Positions 25,351 through 35,100 of a stretch of DNA of 64,000 nt are shown here, piece after piece; within the stretch, counting starts at the first letter, position 1; the number at the start of each line of letters is the position of its first letter. Under the pieces are notes generated by a model, which saw only the letters and a program-made list of their open reading frames with translations, made no database searches and was not told where the DNA came from. Where the stretch lies: the NCBI GenBank assembly GCA_051252095.1, contig JBPOFK010000010.1, forward strand, positions 36,971-100,970, in the 5' to 3' direction. The DNA comes from GCA-2401735 sp051252095 (GTDB taxonomy: Bacteria > Pseudomonadota > Gammaproteobacteria > Burkholderiales > Methylophilaceae). The translations under genes were made by a program, and so were the position numbers.

Positions 25351-25467
25351 CCGTAAACTTTCAAGTTGGTAAGTCAAAAAATAATAGCATTCATTGTAGA
25401 AATTAACCAAGCAAGCAAAGCTTGAAAAATAGCTTTAATTACAACAAGGCAGCAAATGTTGCGAACT

Positions 25468-25475
25468 GCTATAAT
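25468..25475 (+). promoter_or_regulatory. Extended -10 promoter of serB
   Basis: TGC followed by TATAAT gives a perfect extended -10 element. Transcription would start near 25482, about 22 bases before the serB ATG. No good -35 box is visible, which is tolerated by extended -10 promoters. Confidence 0.55.
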
Positions 25476-25503
25476 TTGCTTTTCAATTTAGTTAGTTCAA
25501 TTC

Positions 25504-26343
25504 ATGCGTTTAGTTGTTCAAGGTCGCGCAATTACAGTGGCGCATCTTACTCATATCCATCGTTTAATCGGTCAAGATAAACAGTTTATGCAAATTGGAG
25601 AATTTGCTTACTATCTACCCATCCAATCTTTAGACGATCAGGCGGTCGAAAGGTTTTGTGTTGAGCAAAAGATTGATTTTTCTCTAGTTCCTGATGCACA
25701 TCGATTAAACCGCTATGGCTTATGCGTTATGGATATGGACTCTACCTTAATTGCCATCGAGTGTATCGATGAGATTGCCGATATGATGGGAATTAAGCCA
25801 CAAATCTCTGAGATAACAGAAGCAGCGATGCGCGGTGAGTTGGACTTTGCAGCAAGCTTAAAAAAACGTGTTGCTTTGTTAAAAGGGCTTGATGAAAGCG
25901 CCTTGCAGAAAGTCATTGATGAACGTCTTAAACTCAATCCTGGTGTGCGTGAATGGATAGCAGCTTGTAAACAATGTCATATTAAAACGATGGTAGTATC
26001 AGGTGGGTTTACATTCTTTGCCAATCACGTAAAAGAGATGCTGGGTCTGGATTACGCAGTTTCGAATACGCTAGAAATTGTCGATGGTCATTTAACAGGC
26101 AACATATTAGGTGATATTGTTGATGCAGAACGTAAAGCAAATGAACTGGTTCAATTACGCAATCAATTGGGATTAAAGCCTGAACAGACAATTGCTATTG
26201 GCGATGGGGCAAATGATTTAAAAATGATGGGTGTCGCTGGTATTGGCATTGCATATCATGCGAAGCCTGTTGTTCAAGCACAAGCAACTTATGCCTTAAA
26301 TCATGTGGGTTTAGATGGCGCAGCTTACTTGCTAACAGCTTAG
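25504..26343 (+). CDS. serB: Phosphoserine phosphatase
   Basis: A 279-residue HAD-family phosphatase with a short N-terminal domain. The nucleophile motif is MDMDSTLI near residue 77, followed by the substrate-binding ECIDEIAD, motif II VVSGGFTFF near 164 and motif III IGDGANDLKMM near 231. It dephosphorylates phosphoserine to serine, the last step of serine synthesis. It converges with the DUF455 gene, whose stop is only two bases away on the other strand. Confidence 0.95.
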   Translation: MRLVVQGRAITVAHLTHIHRLIGQDKQFMQIGEFAYYLPIQSLDDQAVERFCVEQKIDFSLVPDAHRLNRYGLCVMDMDSTLIAIECIDEIADMMGIKPQISEITEAAMRGELDFAASLKKRVALLKGLDESALQKVIDERLKLNPGVREWIAACKQCHIKTMVVSGGFTFFANHVKEMLGLDYAVSNTLEIVDGHLTGNILGDIVDAERKANELVQLRNQLGLKPEQTIAIGDGANDLKMMGVAGIGIAYHAKPVVQAQATYALNHVGLDGAAYLLTA

Positions 26344-26344
26344 C

Positions 26345-27181
26345 TCATTTAGCTGCTAATAAATCCAGTTCTTCTTCACTAAAGCCTGCCTTTCTTCTTG
26401 CCTCCATATTAAAAGGCGGCCTCAGTTGCGGTGCTTTGTATTGCATGCGCAAGCGATCAAAAGTTGCAATAGGATCTAGCTTTCGTTGCACACATAGCCA
26501 ATTAAACCAAGTATTACCAATGGCAACGTGACCAACTTCATCACGTAAAATAATGTCTAAAATTTCAGCAGCTTTTTGATCGCCAGCTTGCGCAATTTTA
26601 TTGCGAATCGCAGGGGTAGCATCTAAGCCACGTGCTTCCATTGTTCTAGGGACTAATGCCATGCGGGCGAGTACATCTTCGGTTGTTTTTGCAACCATTT
26701 CCCATAGAGAGTCATGCCCGGAGAAATCACCATATTGATACCCTAATGTTTTTAAATGCTCATTTAATAAGGTGAAGTGATAGGCTTCTTCTGCGGCTAC
26801 TTTCAGCCAGTCAATATAATATTGCGCTGGCATGTTCTCGAAGCGCCAGATAGCATCCAGTGCCAGATTTATGGCATTAAATTCGATGTGTGTTAGCGCA
26901 TGGATTAGTGCAGCCCGACCTTCAACAGTATGCATGGTGCGTTTTTTAACGTTTCCTGGCGACACTAAGAGTGGCTTCTCAGGGCGCCCCGGAATCTGTT
27001 TTCCGCTTATGCTGCGCTCATCTAATGCTGCTGATGGGTCGAGTGTGATTTGATTTGCTGTAAATGCTTGGCGAAGCCGAGCAATGCCATCAACTTTTTG
27101 TTGCGGGTGCTTAACAGCTAACCAATTGAGCGCGCTTTGACGTAAATCGACAGCTTCTAAATAACAGGTGTTTTTTGACAA
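26345..27181 (-). CDS. DUF455 family ferritin-like protein
   Basis: A 278-residue protein of the DUF455 family, a four-helix-bundle ferritin-like fold related to MiaE-type diiron proteins. Probable metal ligands are visible in HIEFNAINLALDA, EEAYHF and RDEVGHV, the E...ExxH pattern repeated. The reaction of DUF455 members is not established. It is the only apparently cytoplasmic product in the minus-strand run from 26.3 to 32.1 kb; the genes upstream of it are exported. The next coding gene is 20 bases away. Confidence 0.88.
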   Translation of the reverse strand: MSKNTCYLEAVDLRQSALNWLAVKHPQQKVDGIARLRQAFTANQITLDPSAALDERSISGKQIPGRPEKPLLVSPGNVKKRTMHTVEGRAALIHALTHIEFNAINLALDAIWRFENMPAQYYIDWLKVAAEEAYHFTLLNEHLKTLGYQYGDFSGHDSLWEMVAKTTEDVLARMALVPRTMEARGLDATPAIRNKIAQAGDQKAAEILDIILRDEVGHVAIGNTWFNWLCVQRKLDPIATFDRLRMQYKAPQLRPPFNMEARRKAGFSEEELDLLAAK

Positions 27182-27200
27182 AGTAAATGCCTAAAATCCG

Positions 27201-28034
27201 CTATTTTACTTTCATAAATGCGACTGTTCCAGCTTTCATTACGGGAATAATAATATGCTCTCCATCTTGACTAAGTGCAATGTCGGCTGGACTATTAAAA
27301 CCATCTTTAACAATTTGTGCCTTACCTGCAGCAGATAGATAGATATTGCCATTTTTCCAATCGCTAATATAGATTACTCCTTTTGGCGTTTTGATGATGC
27401 CATCACCACCCCCGAATCCTTCCGCTAACTTTGTCATCTTACTCGTTATCGTATTAATACGATAAAGAATACCCGTTTCAAAGTCGACCGACAGTAATTG
27501 ATTGCGACCTTCAAACAATAAACCATTCGGCGCTTTTACATCTGGGTTACTACCATCAACAACAACACTAACGACACCATCTTGGGCGATTTTATAAATG
27601 GCGCCGCCTGATTTTAAATCACCACTGTCACTGACATATAAATTGCCGTATTGATCAGCAACTAAATCATTTAAAAATTGAGGGGTAAATGGAAACGTTG
27701 ATTCAGCAGCATACACTTGCCAGTTTCCATTGCTGGTCACCTCTAAAATGCGTGTTTTATCAGCGACATAAAGCTTCTCACCAATCATTGCCAACCCTTT
27801 AGGGTCGTCCATTCCTTTAGCAAATACGGTCACTTTACCGTTCACATCAACTTTGCTTATTTGCCCATCACCATCCTTACCGAACTCATTAATTTCAGAT
27901 ACAAATAAATCGCCATTTCTTGCCTGTACTACAGACTCTGGTGTTAAAAAATGAGAGATGCTTTCTGAATAGAGCGATTTTGCATGAAGCAACCCCGTGT
28001 TTAAGAGCGCAATCAGGATGATGAGTTTTTTCAT
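27201..28034 (-). CDS. Exported SMP-30/NHL-type beta-propeller protein
   Basis: 277 residues with a signal peptide (MKKLIILIALLNTGLLHA) and about six repeated blades of the type GDLFVSE, EKLYVADKT, GNLYVSDSG and GVIYISDWKNGNIYL. Such propellers include sugar lactonases and gluconolactonases, but I could not verify catalytic metal ligands, so a specific activity is not claimed. Two genes upstream in the same run is a second propeller of the sorbosone/glucose dehydrogenase type, so the two may act on related periplasmic substrates. Confidence 0.85.
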   Translation of the reverse strand: MKKLIILIALLNTGLLHAKSLYSESISHFLTPESVVQARNGDLFVSEINEFGKDGDGQISKVDVNGKVTVFAKGMDDPKGLAMIGEKLYVADKTRILEVTSNGNWQVYAAESTFPFTPQFLNDLVADQYGNLYVSDSGDLKSGGAIYKIAQDGVVSVVVDGSNPDVKAPNGLLFEGRNQLLSVDFETGILYRINTITSKMTKLAEGFGGGDGIIKTPKGVIYISDWKNGNIYLSAAGKAQIVKDGFNSPADIALSQDGEHIIIPVMKAGTVAFMKVK

Positions 28035-28059
28035 GGCTTAACAGTCGTGTTGATTATTA

Positions 28060-28632
28060 TTAATAATAGAGCTTGTCTAAAGGTAAAAGATCTAGTTTTT
28101 TACATAATTTACCTGCATCTACTGGTTTGTTTTTATTTAAGGTAGCTAAAAAGGCGGGGTCACTTGCTAAATCTGCAATGACCTTATCGATGGCTTTGGT
28201 GTAGGCTTTCTCCATGTAAAAATCTGGTGAAATCGTGATAGGACCAAGTTGTTGCGCTTGTTTTTTGATGCGCGTAATGGGTTCGCCATCGTCGGTATAG
28301 ACACGGGCTATAAATTCAGCATGGTAAACTTGAAGTTGTGCATTGTAGAACATATGCGGTTCAAGCAATACGACAACATCAGCTTGGCTATCAGCTTCAC
28401 ATTCACTCAGTTGAGAAAAGTGTGGTTGCATTGATGCCATGGCGGCTTTTTCAGCCAGTGGGCCTTTCATATGCCAGACATTTAAGTAAGGATGCAATAA
28501 AAGAACAGGGTGCAAATAATGTGTTTTTGCGATATGCACTGCAATATTGCCTTGCAACTTATCTGGTGCTGCATGCGCTAAGGAAGACATGCCAAATATG
28601 AGAAAAAGTAGGCTGCACATTAATTTTGTCAT
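28060..28632 (-). CDS. Exported hypothetical protein
   Basis: About 190 residues with a clear signal peptide (LMCSLLFLIFGMSSLAHAAPD). The mature part has no motif I recognise. It contains VVVLLEPHMFYNAQLQVYHAEF, which looks like beta strands, and KAYTKAIDKVIADLAS, a helix. Only a few Cys are present and no haem motif. The frame opens at a TTG at 28647 that overlaps the preceding gene; the ATG at 28632 (MTKLMCS) is the more likely start. It sits between two exported propeller genes and is probably co-expressed with them. Function unknown. Confidence 0.8.
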   Translation of the reverse strand: MTKLMCSLLFLIFGMSSLAHAAPDKLQGNIAVHIAKTHYLHPVLLLHPYLNVWHMKGPLAEKAAMASMQPHFSQLSECEADSQADVVVLLEPHMFYNAQLQVYHAEFIARVYTDDGEPITRIKKQAQQLGPITISPDFYMEKAYTKAIDKVIADLASDPAFLATLNKNKPVDAGKLCKKLDLLPLDKLYY

Positions 28633-28643
28633 TATATTTTCTT

Positions 28644-29846
28644 TCAATTCCTTTTTTCAGTATAAATAATGCGGTAGATATATGCCGTTCTATCATCCGT
28701 TACATATAACGCACCATCAGGTCCCACAGCAACGTCGACAGGGCGCCCCCACGCTTTGTTATTACTTAACCAGCCTGTGGCAAAGTCAATGGCTTTTACT
28801 GGCTTGCCATTTTCAAATTTAAGTCGTACAAGTTTGTAGCCACTAAGTTGCTCTCTATTCCATGACCCATGTAATGCGACAATGGCATCGCTTTTAAATT
28901 CAGCAGGGAAGTGACTTTTATTTAAAAAAGTAATACCAATTGGGGTTGAATGAGACGTTAGCGTAATTGCTGGTGGCGTTGCTTTTTGGCAAAAATTTGC
29001 TGGACCGGGGAAGTTAGGGTCGGTAGATAGTTTTTCCATATCAGCAGTGTTCCCCCAACAGTGTGGCCAGCCATAATGGTTACCAGATTTGATGTTGTTG
29101 ATATGTTCAGGCGGTAGTTCATCATTGACGGGCCCATTTTTTTTATCAGAGCGCATGTCAGCACCATTATTCGTTGCAAACATTTCTTTTGTTTCTGGAT
29201 GCCAAGTAAAGCCTTGGCTATTGCGAAGCCCACTTGCCCAGATAGGCGGAAGAGAAGTATGTTTTCCAACAACTGCTAATGCACCTGCTGGTTTACCATC
29301 TGTTGTGTAGCGTAAAATAGTTGCACGAGTTGGGTCATCTTCATTGCAAACATTACAGCTAGATCCAACATTTAGGTAAAGGTGATTGTCTGGACCTACT
29401 TTGACCGTTTTTAATGTATGACCACCAGTCGCTAAATTGCTAATCAAGGCTTGTGGTTTAGACCACGTCTTATGGTTTTTTGTTAATGCAACAATACCAT
29501 TTTGATTAGCAACTAAAAGCGTCTCACCCAAAAAAGTTAAGCCATTTGGCGCATTCAGCTCACTAGAAATAGTCGATTGGTTTTCTGCAATGCCATCTTG
29601 ATTAGCATCCTCCAACATGATGACACTGTTTGATTTTGCAGAAGAAACGTACAGGTTTCCATCAGGCCCAAAAGTCATCATGCGAGGGAGCGTATCTAGT
29701 TTTGCATACACCATGGCCTCAAAGCCTGGCGGTAAGTTCAAATTAAGTGTGTCTGGTACTTCTGCCGCGCAACTGATTGATGGCATGATGCTGCATGCGG
29801 CTAATGTAATGTAACTTTTTATTTTATATAACATCATTTCGAACAT
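28644..29846 (-). CDS. Exported glucose/sorbosone dehydrogenase-type beta-propeller
   Basis: 400 residues, with an N-terminal hydrophobic segment and probable cleavage at ISCAAE. The mature protein matches the PQQ-dependent glucose/sorbosone dehydrogenase family in layout: PPGFEAMVYAKLDTLPRMMT, GPDGNLYVSS, the NVGSSCNVC segment, a central HYGWPHCWG block and a closing RPVDVAVGPDGALYVTDD. Members oxidise sugars in the periplasm using PQQ, but many have unknown substrates. The paired Cys in SCNVC could be a disulfide. It starts 24 bases after the fccB stop, in the same direction, which suggests an operon of periplasmic redox proteins. Confidence 0.85.
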   Translation of the reverse strand: MFEMMLYKIKSYITLAACSIMPSISCAAEVPDTLNLNLPPGFEAMVYAKLDTLPRMMTFGPDGNLYVSSAKSNSVIMLEDANQDGIAENQSTISSELNAPNGLTFLGETLLVANQNGIVALTKNHKTWSKPQALISNLATGGHTLKTVKVGPDNHLYLNVGSSCNVCNEDDPTRATILRYTTDGKPAGALAVVGKHTSLPPIWASGLRNSQGFTWHPETKEMFATNNGADMRSDKKNGPVNDELPPEHINNIKSGNHYGWPHCWGNTADMEKLSTDPNFPGPANFCQKATPPAITLTSHSTPIGITFLNKSHFPAEFKSDAIVALHGSWNREQLSGYKLVRLKFENGKPVKAIDFATGWLSNNKAWGRPVDVAVGPDGALYVTDDRTAYIYRIIYTEKRN

Positions 29847-29870
29847 AGTTGTTTAGTCACCCTAACGACA

Positions 29871-31160
29871 TTACGTGAGTACATCAGACCAAATGTTAAT
29901 TGCCCAAGCGTTTGCATATTGGCCTTCCTGTACAGAAGGTTTTGCTGAAACACCGCCGCCATCAGCAGAAACCATGATTTTCTTACCTGCATCGTAGCGG
30001 TATACATTAGCTACGTGAATTGCTTGTTTATCATCGACATAGCTATAACAAGTATTCGCAAAGACAGGCGAAGGATCTGGTGTTCTACCATGCATCAGCT
30101 CCACAATTGCACTGGCGCAAACTCTTGCTTGCGATGTTGCCATATGGGCTGATTTAGGCAGCCCTGCGGCAACGCTGTCACCAATCACATGGACCATTGG
30201 AACACGTTTTGATTCATAACTCAGAAAGCTTACTTCACACCATGGATAGTCTGGCTCAGTTAAATTTGCTATTTGGGCTGGCTTACCTGCACGTTGCGGT
30301 GGAATAATATTGAGTACATCTGCCTTCACTGTTTCAAAGTCTGTGGTCACCGTTTTTGAGACAACATCAACATCTAGAACGATATTATTCGGTCGGTAAT
30401 CAATCATGCCTTTGTATTCATCTTCCCATGCTTTTTTGAACAAGCCTTTTTTTGACACAATATCAGGATTAGCATCAAGGACAATGACTTTACTTTTTGG
30501 CTTATGTTGCTTGAAGTAGTTAGCAACTTGACATGCACGTTCGTAAGGTCCTGGGGGGCAGCGATAAGGCATTTTTGGCACGGTTAGTACAAATACGCCA
30601 CCATCTGGCATAGCGGATAGTTGTAGATGAAGATTGACTGTTTGCCAGCCAGCTTTCCATGCATGAGGAATTTCTTTTTGTGCACCTTCTATGGCGAGTT
30701 GGGGGATATCTTCATAATTGAAGTCGACTCCAGGGGCAACAATGAGTCGATCGTAACTCATTTCGCCTCGTTTCATGGTGACTTTCTTACTATCCGTATC
30801 AATTGCAGTGACTTCATCTTGCACCCAGTTGATACCATAGTTTTTTTGTACAAGATCATAACCAAATGTTAAATCGTTAATCGTTTTACTGCCACCTAGT
30901 ACTAAATTACTGAGCGGGCAAGAAACAAATTGCGCTTGTTTTTCAATGACAGTAACAGCAATGTTGTTTGCACTCCACATGCGGATATATTTTGCTGCTG
31001 TTGTGCCAGCATAGCCGCCACCGATAACAACAACATGACCAAGGGGAGGTTTTTTGCCTCTGGCCCACGTATTGCTAGCCAATAATAAACTAGTCGCACC
31101 CATTCCAGCCGCTTTAATAAATGAGCGGCGATCAAAAGGTTGTTTGATAGATTTACTCAT
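29871..31160 (-). CDS. fccB: FccB: flavocytochrome c sulfide dehydrogenase, flavoprotein subunit
   Basis: 429 residues with a twin-arginine signal (DRRSFIKAAGMGATSLLLA). The FAD-binding motif is HVVVIGGGYAGTTAAKYI. The Cys expected to carry covalent FAD appears in VSCPLSNLVLGG. The redox disulfide pair appears as RCPPGPYERACQVA and FANTCYSYVDD. All fit sulfide dehydrogenase flavoproteins, which oxidise sulfide in the periplasm and pass electrons to the cytochrome subunit. It overlaps fccA by 8 bases. Neighbours suggest a sulfur or thiol oxidation role, though related flavoproteins with other substrates cannot be excluded. Confidence 0.9.
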   Translation of the reverse strand: MSKSIKQPFDRRSFIKAAGMGATSLLLASNTWARGKKPPLGHVVVIGGGYAGTTAAKYIRMWSANNIAVTVIEKQAQFVSCPLSNLVLGGSKTINDLTFGYDLVQKNYGINWVQDEVTAIDTDSKKVTMKRGEMSYDRLIVAPGVDFNYEDIPQLAIEGAQKEIPHAWKAGWQTVNLHLQLSAMPDGGVFVLTVPKMPYRCPPGPYERACQVANYFKQHKPKSKVIVLDANPDIVSKKGLFKKAWEDEYKGMIDYRPNNIVLDVDVVSKTVTTDFETVKADVLNIIPPQRAGKPAQIANLTEPDYPWCEVSFLSYESKRVPMVHVIGDSVAAGLPKSAHMATSQARVCASAIVELMHGRTPDPSPVFANTCYSYVDDKQAIHVANVYRYDAGKKIMVSADGGGVSAKPSVQEGQYANAWAINIWSDVLT

Positions 31161-31551
31161 GTATTGCTTTCAACTGTTGCGAAACAGGGGGCGGCGTGGA
31201 AACACGTTTTTGCTCAGAAAAGAAGTGCGATAGCTGCATTATTTCATCATCGGTTAGGCCTTTAGCATGATGATGCATAACGGTGCTAGAGCGACCTCCA
31301 TTTTTAAACGCCAGCATTTGATTGGAAAAATAAGTGGCATCTAAACCAGCAAGGACTGGTGTTGTGCTATGGCTATTCCCATGAGTACCATGACAAGCAG
31401 CACATGAGGCTGCAAGGGTACGGATATGAATGTTGTTTGTTTTATGGGCTTCTGCAGAGCACACTGTGCCTGACAAAAAAAGCAAACTGATGAAACCAAA
31501 ATACCTAAAAAAAGTGGGTGGCAATAACGTTGAAGTCGTTTTTAGGCGCAT
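31153..31551 (-). CDS. fccA: FccA-like monohaem cytochrome c
   Basis: 132 residues with a hydrophobic export segment near residues 12-33. A single haem motif, SCAACHGTHGNS, lies near residue 50. The distal Met ligand is probably in STVMHHHAKGLTDDE, the usual class I cytochrome region. It is the electron acceptor expected for FccB, with which it overlaps by 8 bases. Some FccA proteins carry two haems; this one carries one. Its start codon lies inside a perfect inverted repeat (31550-31588). Confidence 0.88.
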   Translation of the reverse strand: MRLKTTSTLLPPTFFRYFGFISLLFLSGTVCSAEAHKTNNIHIRTLAASCAACHGTHGNSHSTTPVLAGLDATYFSNQMLAFKNGGRSSTVMHHHAKGLTDDEIMQLSHFFSEQKRVSTPPPVSQQLKAIHE

Positions 31552-31588
31552 GGTGTTTTAATCCTAAATATTGTGATTAAAACACCAT
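31550..31588. promoter_or_regulatory. Perfect 14 bp inverted repeat over the fccA start
   Basis: Positions 31550-31563 and 31575-31588 are exact reverse complements (ATGGTGTTTTAATC and GATTAAAACACCAT) around an 11-base centre. In the fccA message the repeat would form a hairpin that traps the initiator ATG, with part of the ribosome site TTTAGGA in the loop. It may be an RNA control element or a protein-binding operator. It has no T tract. Confidence 0.6.
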
Positions 31589-31628
31589 TCTAACCATAAA
31601 CAAGCTTTCTTTACCAGTGCTTGAAAGT

Positions 31629-32111
31629 TTAGCAGTACTCACCTTTACAGCCGTCGTCTTTAACACCTAAGCTAGTTAAGTGTTCCATCATTTTTGTGTT
31701 GTTTTCGTCACGGTAATATTGAATTAAAGACAGATTATTTCTTAACTTAATGTTTACATCAGCACCACTCTTTTGTAGTAGCGTTGTGAGACGCGTATCG
31801 CCACTTAATGCTGCTAGATGAAATGCAGTATGCTGCGCAGTTGGATGAATATAGTCAAGCTCTGCACCTTTAGAGATTAAGTACTTTACTGCTTCTACTT
31901 GATGCGCATTCACGGCCATTTGCAATGGGCTCCAACCAAATATTTTTTCATTGACGATATTTGCATCGGCGGCTACAAATTTTTGTACCGTTTTAATATT
32001 TCCCTCAGTAACTGCATCTCTCCATACGGCTTCTTCATCATCAGTTAGTGCTGCTGCGTTAAATGATGCACATAATACTAAGGCCAGTAAGGCGGTTTTA
32101 ATCCATTGCAT
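31629..32111 (-). CDS. Short exported ankyrin-repeat protein
   Basis: 160 residues with a signal peptide (WIKTALLALVLCASFNAAA) and about three to four ankyrin repeats, including FGWSPLQMAVNAHQVEAVKYL and AQHTAFHLAALSGDTRLTTLL. It ends with a Cys pair (GCKGEYC) that could form a disulfide in the periplasm. The partner is unknown. It lies downstream of purL by 35 bases and upstream of fccA by 77 bases, in the same direction. Co-transcription with either is possible but not shown. Confidence 0.85.
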   Translation of the reverse strand: MQWIKTALLALVLCASFNAAALTDDEEAVWRDAVTEGNIKTVQKFVAADANIVNEKIFGWSPLQMAVNAHQVEAVKYLISKGAELDYIHPTAQHTAFHLAALSGDTRLTTLLQKSGADVNIKLRNNLSLIQYYRDENNTKMMEHLTSLGVKDDGCKGEYC

Positions 32112-32146
32112 GTTTTATTCTCCAAACTAAAATTATTATAAAAATA

Positions 32147-35100
32147 CTATCCAACAAATGTTCTTGCGTTACGGAACATTCGCATCCATGGTCCATCTTC
32201 TTGCCATTCATCAGGGTGCCATGAATGTTGAACTGCTCTAAAAACCCGTTCAGGATGAGGCATCATAATACTAAAACGCCCATCACTGGTTGTAAATCCT
32301 GTTAACCCAAGTGGTGATCCATTAGGGTTAAACGGGTATGTCTCTGTTGGCGTTGACGCGTTGTCAATATAACGGACAGTTGCCAATTGTCTATCTAACA
32401 CTAAATTGACAGCATTTGCATCAGTAAATTCCGTAAATCCTTCTCCATGTGCTACAGCAATGGGCATTTGACTACCAATCATGCCTTGGAAAAAGAGAGA
32501 AGGGGACTCTAAAATCTCAACCATGGTAAACCGTGCTTCAAACTGTTCAGACTTATTTCGGACAAAATGTGGCCAATGTTCAGTACCCGGAATAATGCTA
32601 TGTAAGTTACTCATCATCTGGCAGCCATTACATACCCCTAATGCAAATACATCCGAGCGGGCAAAAAATGCACTAAATTCATCTCGCGCACGTGCATTGA
32701 ATAAGACTGATTTTGCCCAGCCTTCACCAGCGCCAAGCACATCACCATACGAGAAGCCGCCACATGCAACTAAGCCAGTAAAGTCTTTCAAAGATACTTT
32801 GCCGTTGATGATGTCACTCATGTGGACATCAATACTGTTAAAGCCAGCACGATCAAATGCTGCAGCCATTTCTGTTTGACCATTAACTCCTTGCTCTCGC
32901 AATATAGCCATGTTTGGTCGCAGCCCTTTGCTGATATAAGGCGCAGCTGGATTTTCATTGACATCAAAGGTTAGGTGCGGCTGTATGCCTTTGTCATTAT
33001 CATTTAAGATGCGGTCATACTCCTGTTGTGCACAGTCTGGATTATCGCGTAAGCGTTGCATATGGTAAGTTGTTTCAGACCACATGCGATGTAGCTCGAT
33101 ACGATTTTGTTGGAATACAACTTCACCTTTTTTCAGTTCAATACGGTTTAGGTTGGTGACTTCAGCAACACGGTGTGCGCAGTTACCGAGCGCGGCATTT
33201 AATGATGCCAATACAGCTGATGTTTCTGTTCGATTGACTTGGATGACAGCACCAAGCTCTTCGTTAAAGAGGACACTGGCGATATCGCCTTTAAATGTAG
33301 TAAGGTCAGCATTAAGGCCACAATGACCAGCAAACGCCATTTCACAAAGTGTTGTAAATAAACCGCCATCACTGCGGTCATGATAGGCTAATAGCTTGCC
33401 TTGTGAATTTAATGCTTGAATCTGTGCAAAAAAAGCTTTCAGCTGCGCTGGGTTATCGACATCAGGCGCACTGTTGCCAACTTGCCCGTACACTTGTGCC
33501 AGTGAAGAACCACCCATACGGTTTTTACCATTACCTAAATCAATCAGGATTAATTCGGTTTCACCTAAATCTGTTCTGAGTTGAGGGGTTAATGTCTTGC
33601 GCGCATCGGTGGTATTTGCAAAAGCAGTCACAACCAGTGAAATAGGTGAGGTAACAGCCTTTTTTTCGTCACTTTCTTCCCAAACAGTTTTCATGCTCAT
33701 CGAGTCTTTACCAACAGGAATACTAATGCCTAGCGCAGGGCACAACTCCATACCAACCGCTTTTACAGTATTGAACAGAGCGGCATCTTCTCCTTCATGT
33801 CCTGCTGGTGCCATCCAGTTTGCAGAGAGTTTTAAATTGCTAATATCGCTAATTGCACTAGCAGCAATATTGGTGATTGCTTCACCAATAGCCATGCGGC
33901 CAGAGGCTGGTGCGTCAATTAATGCGATTGGGGCGCGTTCACCAATTGCAAATGCTTCGCCTTGGTTTGTTTCAAATCCTGCAGTCGTAACGGCGACGTC
34001 TGCTACTGGTATTTGCCATGGTCCTACCATTTGATCGCGCGCAATCAGTCCAGTAATCGAACGGTCACCAATGGTAATCAAGAATGTTTTATCAGCCACG
34101 CCTGGTAAGCGTAATACACGTGCTATGGCTTCTGTTAAGTTGATATTGCTCGTGTCAAAGCGCGGCAGTTGCTTGTTAATGCTCTTAACATCACGTGTCA
34201 TTTTTGGTGGTTTGCCTAGCAATACAGACAAGTCCATGTCGACTGGTTTGTTATTAAAATGACGGTCTTCAACCGTTAAATGGCGGGCCTCTGTCGCCAC
34301 ACCAACCACCGCAAATGGACAGCGTTCGCGCGCACACAGTGACTCAAACAGGGGTAAATCTTCTTGCTTAACTGCTAACACGTAACGCTCTTGGGCTTCA
34401 TTACTCCATAGCTCTCGTGGGCTCATGCCAGGTTCTTCGTTATGCACATCGCGCAATTGAAAAATGGCGCCAACTTCAGCGTCATTCACCAACTCAGGAA
34501 AGGCATTTGATATGCCGCCAGCACCAACGTCATGGATACTCACAATAGGGTTTTTATCACCCATTTGCCAGCAACGATCGATGACTTCTTGCGCACGCCG
34601 TTGTAGCTCTGGATTTCCACGTTGCACAGAATCAAAATCTAAATTTTCTGTGTTTGCGCCAGTATCCATACTGGATGCAGCACCGCCACCCAAGCCTATC
34701 AGCATGGCGGGGCCGCCTAGTTGAATGAGTGCCGCCCCTGTGGGAATCTTATCCTTGTGTGAGTGGCTATCTGAGATATTACCAACACCGCCAGCTAGCA
34801 TAATCGGCTTGTGGTAGCCTCTTACTTCAGTGCTACCTTGGCTATCAAGTGTTTCAATCTCGAAAGTGCGAAAGTAACCAGCAATGTTTGGGCGGCCAAA
34901 TTCATTGTTATAGCTTGCGCCACCTAAAGGCCCATCAATCATAATCTGTAGCGCGTTTGCAATCCGCCCTGGCTTGCCGTAAGCCTTTTCCCATGGTTGG
35001 GTAAAGTTTGGTAAGTTAAGATTGGAGACCGAGAATCCCGTTAAACCAGCTTTTGGTTTAGAGCCAACGCCAGTGGCACCTTCGTCGCGAATTTCACCAC

